Below, in pieces: positions 54,797 to 62,877 of a stretch of 64,000 nucleotides of DNA. The translations under genes and the position numbers were made by a program. Position 1 is the stretch's first letter. Every line of letters starts with the position of its first letter. The notes under the pieces were generated by a model. It was not told where the DNA came from, did not search any database, and worked only from the letters and a program-made list of their open reading frames with translations. Source of the DNA: Octadecabacter ascidiaceicola (GTDB taxonomy: Bacteria; Pseudomonadota; Alphaproteobacteria; Rhodobacterales; Rhodobacteraceae); NCBI RefSeq assembly GCF_900185015.1, contig NZ_FXYD01000003.1, positions 310,001 to 374,000 of the forward strand, written 5' to 3'.

Positions 54797-54985
54797 ATGA
54801 ACGCTCAAAATAACACAGCGGCTCAGACTAAAGCCATTGCACGCACGGATCTGTCCGTTCTGCCAATCGCATTTGCGGTTCTTGGCGGCTTGATGCTGCT
54901 TTTCGCATCTGGTTACGCACAAGCATCTGTTCTGCACGACGCAGCACACGATCAGCGTCACGCGATGGCATTTCCCTGCCACTAA
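54797..54985 (+). CDS. cbtB: CbtB: proposed cobalt transporter subunit
   Basis: A 62-residue protein from the ATG at 54797, which follows AAAGGAGA. It has one membrane helix at about 20-44 (VLPIAFAVLGGLMLLFASGYAQAS). The C-terminal tail HDAAHDQRHAMAFPCH is rich in His and Cys. CbtB with CbtA is a predicted cobalt uptake system that is always found under B12 control. Both features are present here. The tail is a likely cobalt site. It lies 18 bases before cbtA. Confidence 0.93.
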   Translation: MNAQNNTAAQTKAIARTDLSVLPIAFAVLGGLMLLFASGYAQASVLHDAAHDQRHAMAFPCH

Positions 54986-55003
54986 GGCAGTCGATTTACT
55001 GAC

Positions 55004-55684
55004 ATGACCAAGAATTTGTTGACCAGCGCGGTGTTCGCTGGCGTTGCAGCGGGGCTGATTGCCGCCTTGCTGCAATTCGTATTCGTCATTCCGGCTTTGC
55101 TGGAAGGTGAACTATTTGAAACTGGCGCGCGGGTTCATTTCGGCGCGAACGGATCGCCAGAAAGCGACCGTGGCTCACCAGGCTTGGGCACGGAATGGGC
55201 CCGTCATGCGATGACCATGGGTTTTAACGTCGTGACCTATGTGGGCTTTGGCTTTTTGCTGCTTGCGGCAATGGCTTTCGCCGAGATGCGCGGGTTGACG
55301 ACGATCACGCCGAAACAAGGGATCATCTGGGGTCTAGCAGGGTTCATCGCAATCCAGCTTGCGCCTGCGATTGGCTTGCCGCCTGAATTGCCTGGCACGC
55401 CTGCGGCTGAAATCGGGCCCCGTCAGATGTGGTGGCTTGGTACTTTGGTTGCATCCTCGCTTGGGCTTTGGATTATTGCGTTTGGGCGTGGCTTCACGGC
55501 CCTTGGTGGTATCGTTCTGTTGCTGATCCCCCATATCATTGGCGCGCCGCATTTGGACGCGTTTTGGGGTGTGGCACCGCCTGAGTTGTCGGCAGAATTC
55601 GTCACGCTCAGCCTTGGGGCGGCGGCGGCGGGGTGGTCGACGCTTGGTTTCCTATGCGCGTGGTTCTGGACGAAAGAGCTCTAG
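55004..55684 (+). CDS. cbtA: CbtA: proposed cobalt transporter, multi-pass subunit
   Basis: A 226-residue protein with about five membrane helices, starting MTKNLLTSAVFAGVAAGLIAALLQFVFV. It carries the CbtA-type TEWARHAMTMGFNVVTYVGFGFLLLAAMAFAEMRG, QLAPAIGLPPELPGTPAAEIGPRQMWWLGT, and IPHIIGAPHLDAFWGVAPPELSAEFV, with conserved His and Glu. It is the second gene under the riboswitch. Its stop overlaps the stop of the convergent DUF1636 gene by four bases. Confidence 0.93.
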   Translation: MTKNLLTSAVFAGVAAGLIAALLQFVFVIPALLEGELFETGARVHFGANGSPESDRGSPGLGTEWARHAMTMGFNVVTYVGFGFLLLAAMAFAEMRGLTTITPKQGIIWGLAGFIAIQLAPAIGLPPELPGTPAAEIGPRQMWWLGTLVASSLGLWIIAFGRGFTALGGIVLLLIPHIIGAPHLDAFWGVAPPELSAEFVTLSLGAAAAGWSTLGFLCAWFWTKEL

Positions 55685-56001
55685 GCAGGGATGCGCCCGA
55701 CGAGACAGAACCGCAGGTTCCCTGCGGGTCGGGCATCCATGATCTGGCCGTCGCTACTGTCGGCATAAAGTTTGGCAAAGGCCTCGATGTCTTCCGGGGC
55801 GTCGGGGTCAACGCCGGTAAATAGATACGCGGCTTTCCCTTCGGCGCGCACCGCAAGGCTGATGGGTTTGTCGCACACATTCATACAGTCGGTGGTTTCC
55901 ACCGGCACACGGCCCTGCAACGCGCGGGCAAGGTCGGCACCACCTGAACAACCCGTGCAAACGATGAAACGATCGCCTTTTGACGTTATGTCTGCGGTCA
56001 T
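55681..56001 (-). CDS. DUF1636 family metal-binding protein, second copy
   Basis: A 106-residue protein. Cysteines are at 15 and 18 (IVCTGCSG) and at 39 and 43 (TDCMNVCDKP), the C-x2-C and C-x3-C pattern of DUF1636. ISLAVRAEGKAAYLFTGVDP and the terminal LRFCLVGRIPA are typical of the family. It is shorter than and clearly different from the copy at 46894. It lies on the opposite strand between cbtA and cobW and shares the cobW upstream spacer of about 64 bases, so the two may share a control site. The biochemical role is not known. Confidence 0.87.
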   Translation of the reverse strand: MTADITSKGDRFIVCTGCSGGADLARALQGRVPVETTDCMNVCDKPISLAVRAEGKAAYLFTGVDPDAPEDIEAFAKLYADSSDGQIMDARPAGNLRFCLVGRIPA

Positions 56002-56065
56002 ACGACTTTCCTTTCGCCCATAATCGGGTCACACATATCTGCTGCTAAACAGAAGGACTACATCA

Positions 56066-57136
56066 ATGTCTGCGAAGATCCCCGCCACGGTTGTAACTGG
56101 TTTCTTGGGTGCTGGTAAAACCACACTGATCCGGCACATGCTGGAGAACGCCAAAGGTAAGCGTATTGCGCTGATCATCAACGAGTTTGGCGATTTGGGT
56201 GTCGATGGTGACATTCTGAAGGGGTGCGGGATTGAGACCTGCACTGAGGAGGATGTGGTTGAACTGTCCAACGGGTGCATTTGTTGCACGGTGGCGGATG
56301 ATTTTATCCCGACGATGGAAATGCTGTTGGGCCGCGATAACCCGCCGGACCACATCGTGATTGAAACATCCGGTCTGGCGCTTCCGCAGCCGTTGGTGCG
56401 GGCGTTCAACTGGCCGGGTATTTCAACCAAGGTGACCGTGGATAGCGTGGTTACTGTTGTGGATGGCAAGGCGGTTTCCGCTGGCCAGTTTGCCCATAAC
56501 GTTGCTGCCGTGGATGCGCAGCGAAAGCTGGACGACAACCTTGACCACGAAACGCCACTGGCAGAGCTGTTCGAAGACCAGATCGCCTGTGCGGATATGA
56601 TTGTGGTCAACAAGACCGACCTGTTGGCAGAAGGCGAAGCAGACCATCTGCGCGCCGTGTTGAAGGCCGAGGCCCGCAAGGGCGTGCAGGTTGTGACCTC
56701 CACGATGGGTGCATTGCCCGTAAGTGTTTTGCTGGGTCAGCGCATTGGCGCCGAGAACGATCTGGATGCCCGTCATGAAGTACATCACCACCACCATGAC
56801 CACGACGATGATCACCATCACGACGACCACGATCACGAACATTCCCATGGGCATGATGAGTTTGAGAGCTTTGTGGTTGAACTGGGCGAGATCGAAGACG
56901 CCAATGCATTCGCTGAAAAGGTCGCAGACGTGATCCGCGCCCACGATATTCTGCGCCTTAAGGGGTTTGCTGCGATCCAAGGCAAGCCAATGCGCCTAAC
57001 GTTGCAGGCGGTTGGCCCACGCGTTGATACGTATTTTGACCGTCCGTTTGGGACTGCGCCGCGACTGACCCGCCTTGTCGTGATTGGTCAGGCCGGATTG
57101 AAGCACGCGGAGATTGATGCCGCGTTGCGTGCATGA
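56066..57136 (+). CDS. cobW: CobW metal-chaperone GTPase with His-rich loop
   Basis: A G3E GTPase proposed to deliver cobalt to CobN. It has 356 residues. The P-loop GFLGAGKTT is at 12-20. The metal-binding NGCICC motif has Cys71, Cys73 and Cys74. The GTP base motif NKTDLL follows. A His/Asp-rich insertion at about 237-263 contains 15 His in 27 residues, and the C-terminal domain is complete (RPFGTAPRLTRLVVIGQ). AGAAGGAC is upstream. It overlaps the GNAT gene by four bases and lies upstream of cobN, the expected partner. Confidence 0.97.
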   Translation: MSAKIPATVVTGFLGAGKTTLIRHMLENAKGKRIALIINEFGDLGVDGDILKGCGIETCTEEDVVELSNGCICCTVADDFIPTMEMLLGRDNPPDHIVIETSGLALPQPLVRAFNWPGISTKVTVDSVVTVVDGKAVSAGQFAHNVAAVDAQRKLDDNLDHETPLAELFEDQIACADMIVVNKTDLLAEGEADHLRAVLKAEARKGVQVVTSTMGALPVSVLLGQRIGAENDLDARHEVHHHHHDHDDDHHHDDHDHEHSHGHDEFESFVVELGEIEDANAFAEKVADVIRAHDILRLKGFAAIQGKPMRLTLQAVGPRVDTYFDRPFGTAPRLTRLVVIGQAGLKHAEIDAALRA

Positions 57137-57594
57137 TCGTCGTTGAAGCGGGTGATCCGTTTCATCCGCAGGCCAAGGCCTTGCTTGAGGCGAGCCATGC
57201 GCTGATGGGGGAGTTGTTCGCCGCCGAGGCGAACCATTACCTGAGCCTTGATGCGCTGACGGCTGATAATGTGCATTTCTTCACGGCGCGACGTGGTGAA
57301 GTAATTGTCGGAGTTGGCGCGCTGGCCGTTAAGGACGACTATGGCGAGCTGAAATCGATGTTTGTTGAGGAAGCATCGCGCGGTCAGGGCATAATCGACG
57401 CGATCATGCGCCAACTTGAGGACCATGCACGCGAGCTGGAACTGCCGATGCTGCGTTTGGAAACAGGGTCATTGTTGCACGCGGCGCACAAGGTTTATGC
57501 GCGACATGGCTTCATTGTTTGCGGCCCGTTCGGGGATTATGAAAACGGCGAATTTTCAGTCTTCATGGAAAAGCCGCTAGAGGGCGACGCGTGA
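57133..57594 (+). CDS. GNAT-family N-acetyltransferase
   Basis: A 153-residue acetyltransferase. The acetyl-CoA loop is FVEEASRGQGIIDAIMRQLEDHA (R-G-x-G type), with LETGSLLHAAHKVYARHGFIVCGPFGDY as the closing motif. The substrate is not known. Similar small GNAT proteins act on amines, sugars or proteins. It overlaps cobW (ATGA) and converges with the small K-rich gene. It is probably a rider on the cobW transcript, and a role in cobalamin synthesis is not supported by sequence. Confidence 0.9.
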   Translation: MIVVEAGDPFHPQAKALLEASHALMGELFAAEANHYLSLDALTADNVHFFTARRGEVIVGVGALAVKDDYGELKSMFVEEASRGQGIIDAIMRQLEDHARELELPMLRLETGSLLHAAHKVYARHGFIVCGPFGDYENGEFSVFMEKPLEGDA

Positions 57595-57596
57595 AT

Positions 57597-57758
57597 TTAC
57601 TTCTTCGCCTTCTCAGCGTTCGCCTTCATTTTCGCGAGCAAGTCTGCCTTGGACGGGCGCGAGTTGAACGGCGTTTTCTTGGACCCGTAGGCGTTGTGCT
57701 CGGAATGGCGGGGCTGGCCCTTTGCCGGTTTCGGCGCGCCTGCAGCTTTGTAGTCCAT
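57597..57758 (-). CDS. Small basic protein conserved in this context
   Basis: A 53-residue protein from the ATG at 57758, with AGGAG 10-12 bases upstream. It is very rich in Lys, Pro and Ala (MDYKAAGAPKPAKGQPRHSE, then PFNSRPSKADLLAKMKANAE) and ends AKK. It has no signal or membrane segment and is likely disordered in part. A longer frame to 57797 is rejected because it overlaps the cobN start and lacks this ribosome site. It lies divergent from cobN and convergent with the GNAT gene. Function is unknown. Confidence 0.7.
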   Translation of the reverse strand: MDYKAAGAPKPAKGQPRHSEHNAYGSKKTPFNSRPSKADLLAKMKANAEKAKK

Positions 57759-57791
57759 GATAATTCTCCTGTGTTGAAAGGCGTCTAACGG

Positions 57792-60700
57792 ATGCACCTG
57801 CTTGCCGCCACCCCTGGATCGATTGACGACGGGAAAGAGCCCGTTGATCTGGGACAGACCCCAGCCGATGTCGTGGTGATTTCTGCGGCGGATACCGAGC
57901 TTGCGGCGCTATCGGGCGCACGTGGTGAGATGGATGCCCCGCCGACGTTGCGTTTGGCGAGCATGATGCATTTGATCCACCCGCTGTCGGTAGATTTGCA
58001 TCTGGACCAATGCGCGACCAAGTCCCGTCTGGTGATCGCGCGGTGTTTGGGGGGGGCTGGTTACTGGAAGTACGGTGTTGAACAGTATGCAGCGCGGTTG
58101 CGGGCGGCCGGTGTTCAACTGGCGCTGCTTCCGGGTGACGACAAACCGGACGAGGAACTGCGGGCGCTGTCGACTGTGGCGGATGCAGACTACGATGCGC
58201 TTTGGTCGTATTTGGTTGAAGGTGGCCCTGAGAATTCGACGAACTTTCTGGCCTTTGCCAAGGCGATGCTTGAGGGAACTGAGGCACCGGAAACCGCGCG
58301 TCCGTTGATGAAGGCTGGCATTTACTGGCCCGGTGCAGGCGTTTCTGATTTGGCGACCGCGCAGGCGGAATGGACGGATGGTGCGCCTGTGGTGCCGATC
58401 GTGTTTTACCGCGCCTTGGTGCAGGGCGCGGGCCTGAACCCGATCAACCGTTTGGTGAAATCGCTGATCCGCGCAGGGTTGAACCCCCTGCCGGTTTTTG
58501 TAGCCTCGCTAAAGGACCCGCTATCGCAGGCGGTTTTAGAACAGCTGTTTGTTGCCGCCAAACCAGCCGTAATTTTGAACTGCACCAGCTTCGCGGTTGG
58601 GTCGCCCCATGCGGGCGATGCGGCCACGATGAACCCGCTCGCAGCACCAAGCGCGAACAAGGCTGTGGTGTTTCAGGTGGTGCTGGCAGCGTCATCGGAA
58701 GAGGCATGGGCTGAGGGCCTCACGGGATTGAGCGCTCGCGACATAGCGATGAACGTTGCGTTGCCGGAGGTTGATGGCCGCGTTCTGTCCCGCGCGATCA
58801 GTTTTAAGGGTGAAGCATATTTTGATGAGGCTACCGAGTGCCCCATTGCTACTTATCGCGCCGTAGGCGATCGCGTGGCGTTTGTAGCAGAACTGGCCGC
58901 AAAGTGGGCCACGTTGCGGGCGACACCCGAAGCCGACAAGAAGATCGCGCTGGTGCTGGCGAACTACCCGAATAAAGACGGGCGTTTGGCGAATGGCGTG
59001 GGCCTCGATACGCCCGCTGCGACGGTGCATGTTTTGGAGCTTCTGGCCGCGCAAGGGTATTCAGCTACGCCGCCCGCAGATGCAAAGGTTTTGATGGACA
59101 CCATGATGGCCGGTCCCACCAATTGGCTAACGGATCGCGCGGACCGGGATGGGGGCGAAGTGTTGCCACTGGAGGTCTACAAACAACATTTCGACGGACT
59201 GCCTTATGATGTCAGACAACAGATAGCCGACCGTTGGGGTGAGCCGAGCGCTGATCCATTTTTGCGCGAGGATGGCTTCGCGCTGTCGATCCATCGCTAT
59301 GGCAATGCAGTTGTCGCGTTGCAGCCCGCGCGGGGCTATAACATTGACCCGACGGACACCTACCATTCGCCAGATCTGGTTCCCCCACACAATTACTTGG
59401 CGTTCTATTTCTGGCTGCGTCATCATTGGGGTGCGGATGCGGTGGTGCATATGGGCAAACACGGGAACCTTGAATGGTTGCCCGGAAAAGCGACAGCATT
59501 GAGCGAGACATGCTGGCCGGAAGTTGTGCTCGGCGCGACCCCGCATGTGTATCCGTTTATTGTGAACGATCCCGGCGAAGGCACGCAGGCGAAGCGCCGC
59601 GCGGCAGCCGTGATCATCGACCATTTAACGCCCCCGTTGACCCGCGCTGAAAGCTACGGACCGCTGCGGGATTTGGAAGCTTTGGTTGACGAGTACTATG
59701 AAGCGGCAGGCGTTGATCCGCGCCGCATTGATCTGTTGCGCCGTGAAATCCTGTCTTTGTCTGACGTAAGTGGCCTTGCGAAAGATGCAGGATTCAGTGG
59801 CGATGAAGACGGGGATTTGGCGAAGTTGGATGCCTACTTGTGTGAGCTGAAAGAAGCGCAAATTCGCGATGGATTGCATGTGTTCGGTCAGTCCCCTGTT
59901 GGAACGCTTGAACGCGATTTAGCGATCGCTTTGGCGCGGGTTCCGCGGGGCAATGGCGCAGCGCGCGAGGCGTCTTTGTTGCGTGCGTTGGCAGAGGATT
60001 TGGGGCTGTCGTTTGATCCATTGGATTGTGAATTGTCGGCGGAAGCAGAACAGAAGCCCGATGCGTTAGCCCGCGTAAGTGACGATATTTGGCGCACGCT
60101 TGGGGACACTGTGGAACGGTTAGAGCTGATTTCGCAGGATATTTTGGACGGTAAGTGCGAGGCACTGGGTGAGAGGTCGCGAGAGGTCGTGGAAGAAATT
60201 TCCGAGTCCATTTTGCCAATTGTGCGGACCTGTGGGCCAAACGAAGGGGCGGGGCTCCTCAGCGCCCTCAAGGGGCAGTTCGTCGCCCCGGCGCCATCCG
60301 GCGCGCCGACCCGTGGACGGTTGGATGTGTTGCCGACGGGTGGGAATTTTTACTCAGTTGATGCCCGTGCGGTTCCGACGCCCACAGCGTGGACGTTGGG
60401 CTGGAAGTCGGCGAACCTGTTGATCGAGAAACACCTGCAAGACCACGGTGATTGGCCGCGTGCGATGCTTGTGACCGCGTGGGGCACGGCCAATATGCGC
60501 ACGGGTGGCGATGATATTGCACAAGCGATGGCATTGATGGGTGTGAAGCCGAAGTGGGATGCAGCGAACCGCCGTGTGACAGGGTTTGAGGTGTTGCCGG
60601 AGGGTGTGTTGGGGCGGCCCCGTGTTGATGTGACTTTACGGATTAGCGGGTTTTTCCGGGATGCGTTCCCGCAGTTGATTGCCTTGTTTGATAGCGCGGC

Positions 60701-61469
60701 TAAGGCCGTGCAAGCGCTGGATGAGAGCGCGAATCAGAACCCTGCAGCGGCACGGGCGCGGGCCGGTGAGACTGGCGCGCGGGTTTATGGGAGCAAGCCG
60801 GGCGCATATGGTGCGGGTCTTCAAGCGATGATTGACGAAAAGCTCTGGGGTAATCGCGATGATCTTGCCGATGCTTACCTTGAGTGGGGCGGTTACGCCT
60901 ATGAGGCGGGTGTTGAAGGCGCGCGCGATAGAGAGGGTTTTGAGGCGCGGCTTGGGCAAGTTGAGGCGATCGTTCAAAACCAAGACAACCGCGAGCACGA
61001 CATTCTGGACAGTGACGATTACTACCAGTTCGAGGGCGGCGCGGCAGCAGCTGTGGCCCATCTTCAGGGGCAGGATCGCCCTATCTATCACAACGATCAT
61101 TCCCGCCCTGAGCGCCCTGTCATCCGGACGTTAGAGGATGAAATTGGCCGTGTTGTGCGTTCGCGTGTGGTGAACCCCAAGTGGATCGATGGTGTGAAGC
61201 GCCACGGCTACAAGGGGGCCTTCGAGATGGCCGCGACTGTGGATTACCTGTTTGCGTTCGCTGCGACGACGGGGGCGGTGCGAAATCACCATTTTGACCT
61301 CGTGGAAGAAGCGTATCTGGCGGATGATGAAACGCGGGAATTTATCGAGGAGCATAACGCCCCTGCCCTGCTTGAGATCGCGCAAAGGCTGCAAGAAGCC
61401 ATCGATCGTGGTATGTGGACCCCTAGGAGTAATTCCGCACGGGCGCGGATCGCGGGGCTATTGGAATGA
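57792..61469 (+). CDS. cobN: Aerobic cobaltochelatase subunit CobN
   Basis: The large subunit that inserts cobalt into hydrogenobyrinic acid a,c-diamide together with CobS and CobT. It has 1225 residues and the CobN/ChlH fold. It starts MHLLAATPGSIDDGKEPVDL. Conserved blocks include ANYPNKDGRLANGVGLDTP, HMGKHGNLEWLPGKATALSE, VVLGATPHVYPFIVNDPGEGTQAKRRAAAVIIDH and GNREHDILDSDDYYQFEGGAAAAVAHLQG-type text near the end (the first residues of that block here are QDNREHD). The ribosome site is weak. It overlaps the GFA gene (ATGA). CobS and CobT are not in the window. Confidence 0.97.
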   Translation: MHLLAATPGSIDDGKEPVDLGQTPADVVVISAADTELAALSGARGEMDAPPTLRLASMMHLIHPLSVDLHLDQCATKSRLVIARCLGGAGYWKYGVEQYAARLRAAGVQLALLPGDDKPDEELRALSTVADADYDALWSYLVEGGPENSTNFLAFAKAMLEGTEAPETARPLMKAGIYWPGAGVSDLATAQAEWTDGAPVVPIVFYRALVQGAGLNPINRLVKSLIRAGLNPLPVFVASLKDPLSQAVLEQLFVAAKPAVILNCTSFAVGSPHAGDAATMNPLAAPSANKAVVFQVVLAASSEEAWAEGLTGLSARDIAMNVALPEVDGRVLSRAISFKGEAYFDEATECPIATYRAVGDRVAFVAELAAKWATLRATPEADKKIALVLANYPNKDGRLANGVGLDTPAATVHVLELLAAQGYSATPPADAKVLMDTMMAGPTNWLTDRADRDGGEVLPLEVYKQHFDGLPYDVRQQIADRWGEPSADPFLREDGFALSIHRYGNAVVALQPARGYNIDPTDTYHSPDLVPPHNYLAFYFWLRHHWGADAVVHMGKHGNLEWLPGKATALSETCWPEVVLGATPHVYPFIVNDPGEGTQAKRRAAAVIIDHLTPPLTRAESYGPLRDLEALVDEYYEAAGVDPRRIDLLRREILSLSDVSGLAKDAGFSGDEDGDLAKLDAYLCELKEAQIRDGLHVFGQSPVGTLERDLAIALARVPRGNGAAREASLLRALAEDLGLSFDPLDCELSAEAEQKPDALARVSDDIWRTLGDTVERLELISQDILDGKCEALGERSREVVEEISESILPIVRTCGPNEGAGLLSALKGQFVAPAPSGAPTRGRLDVLPTGGNFYSVDARAVPTPTAWTLGWKSANLLIEKHLQDHGDWPRAMLVTAWGTANMRTGGDDIAQAMALMGVKPKWDAANRRVTGFEVLPEGVLGRPRVDVTLRISGFFRDAFPQLIALFDSAAKAVQALDESANQNPAAARARAGETGARVYGSKPGAYGAGLQAMIDEKLWGNRDDLADAYLEWGGYAYEAGVEGARDREGFEARLGQVEAIVQNQDNREHDILDSDDYYQFEGGAAAAVAHLQGQDRPIYHNDHSRPERPVIRTLEDEIGRVVRSRVVNPKWIDGVKRHGYKGAFEMAATVDYLFAFAATTGAVRNHHFDLVEEAYLADDETREFIEEHNAPALLEIAQRLQEAIDRGMWTPRSNSARARIAGLLE

Positions 61470-61894
61470 AAACCGGCAGATGTTTGTGCGGCGGCATTCG
61501 TTTTGAATACGTAGGCGAGGAGCTGTTTGCGGGGCATTGTCATTGCGACAGTTGCCGCCACCAGACGGCCAGCGCGTTTACCACATTCATGGGTATCGCG
61601 AATGGGACTTGGCGTTGGACGGGTGAGACGCCAAAGGTTTACGAAAGCTCGCCCGGGCAAAAGCGGTTCTTTTGCGGGACTTGCGGCGCGCCGGTTGCGT
61701 ATTCTTCATCGCGTTGGCCTGACGATATCCATTTTTACGCCGCGCTTTTAGATGATGCCCAATCATTTACGCCCAAAGAGCACTACCATTGGGAAGAACG
61801 CCTGCATTGGGCGGCGCCAACGGATGACCTGCCGAAAAACGAGGGCACGATTGCCGAATTGGACGGCGAAGGACACGACCAACAAGTTCCGTGA
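61466..61894 (+). CDS. GFA-family (glutathione-dependent formaldehyde-activating) zinc protein
   Basis: A 142-residue Mss4-like protein with the GFA pattern. CLCGGIRFEY and HCHCDSCRHQTASAF hold the structural and catalytic zinc cysteines. QKRFFCGTCGAPVAYSS is the second pair. The family includes a formaldehyde-glutathione enzyme, but most members have no proven role. It starts inside the cobN stop, so it is translated with cobN. Whether this has functional meaning is not clear. Confidence 0.9.
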   Translation: MKTGRCLCGGIRFEYVGEELFAGHCHCDSCRHQTASAFTTFMGIANGTWRWTGETPKVYESSPGQKRFFCGTCGAPVAYSSSRWPDDIHFYAALLDDAQSFTPKEHYHWEERLHWAAPTDDLPKNEGTIAELDGEGHDQQVP

Positions 61895-62064
61895 GTGCCA
61901 CAAACCTAGTTACACAAAAATGAACTGATTAAACGAGCGTTGATCGGCCCTTCTAGGACTAAGAGTGTCTGTTTACGTCGCGGAAGTTTAGGGGGAAAAA
62001 TAAGTGATTTCAAACACTAGGCTAGCAATCAGCGCGTGTGGTGGGCCGTTGAATCTCGCGTTAG
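61895..62064. other. Spacer with no recognised feature
   Basis: A 170-base convergent spacer between the GFA gene and the TerB-like gene. It is AT-rich in the middle. I see no ORF, RNA gene, or hairpin long enough to call a terminator. Confidence 0.5.
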
Positions 62065-62715
62065 TTATGCTGCACTTCTAGTGATCGGCGGCACGCCCTC
62101 TTCCATGAAAATTCCGTTGGCATAGGCCTTTGGAAAATCGAGCGCGAAGGCGAGCTGGTGCATTTCAACGACCTCGGTATCGTCGATATGTCCATCTGCC
62201 TTCGCAACCGCAATCGCGGAACGCAACACAAGTTCTTTGCCAGTATCGTTCAAACCAGCGGCCACCCCGCGCAGGTATTCGGCTACAGGGCGCGTGTCGG
62301 ACTTAGCTGCTTCGAGTTCGGCGGCGATGTCTGCGGGATCGATCTCTCGCTTGGTGATGTTGGCGAAGGCCTGTGTGATGGTGTCGATTTCGGATTGGTC
62401 GATTTCGCCGTCGGCCAAGGCCATTTTGAACATGACGCGCTTGGCCGCGATTGAGAACGCTGCCTCGAACTTTTCGGAGGCTGCTTTTGGGTCCATTTCA
62501 AGGACGCGTTCGTTGAAAGTTGATTTACAGGAACCGCATTCAACGTATTCACCTACGGGTTTGCCCATGGGAAAGAGCGGGATCCAGTAGAGGGTGAACC
62601 AGCGCGTTACGGCGATCTTTTTGTAGGCGCGGTAGTCGCCGCAATCCGGGCAATAAAACTTGCCAGCGCTGATTTCTTTGTTCCGCCCGCGTGAGCCCCA
62701 AACGATGAAAAACAT
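62065..62715 (-). CDS. Zinc-ribbon and TerB-like domain protein
   Basis: A 216-residue protein. The N-terminus has a hydrophobic MFFIVWGS and a zinc ribbon made of CPDCGDY and later CGSCKS (about residues 22-25 and 61-64), with WFTLYWIPLFPMGK between them. The rest is a helical TerB-like domain with DGEIDQSEIDTI and DGHIDDTEVVEMHQLAF. These are the twin acidic metal-binding sites of tellurite-resistance TerB folds. The function is not known. It is divergent from the membrane protein at the right end. Confidence 0.85.
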   Translation of the reverse strand: MFFIVWGSRGRNKEISAGKFYCPDCGDYRAYKKIAVTRWFTLYWIPLFPMGKPVGEYVECGSCKSTFNERVLEMDPKAASEKFEAAFSIAAKRVMFKMALADGEIDQSEIDTITQAFANITKREIDPADIAAELEAAKSDTRPVAEYLRGVAAGLNDTGKELVLRSAIAVAKADGHIDDTEVVEMHQLAFALDFPKAYANGIFMEEGVPPITRSAA

Positions 62716-62805
62716 AAACGCCCCCTAACAATACGCTTTGTCTATCGTCGCAGTGCACGTGACGTAAGGGAGCCCCTGTTTGGCATCAAATAACATATTC
62801 AAGTT

Positions 62806-62819
62806 TTGATATATATCAA
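62806..62819. promoter_or_regulatory. Perfect FNR/FnrL-type box
   Basis: TTGAT-ATAT-ATCAA is an exact match to the FNR consensus TTGAT-N4-ATCAA. It lies 58 bases upstream of the ATG of the right-end membrane protein gene and about 90 bases upstream of the start of the divergent TerB-like gene. The position fits activation of the rightward gene under low oxygen. Confidence 0.8.
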
Positions 62820-62877
62820 AGTAATGCCCCCCAAATCTGATACAGATGAGCCTATGAGAAATAAAAGGATCAATCCA

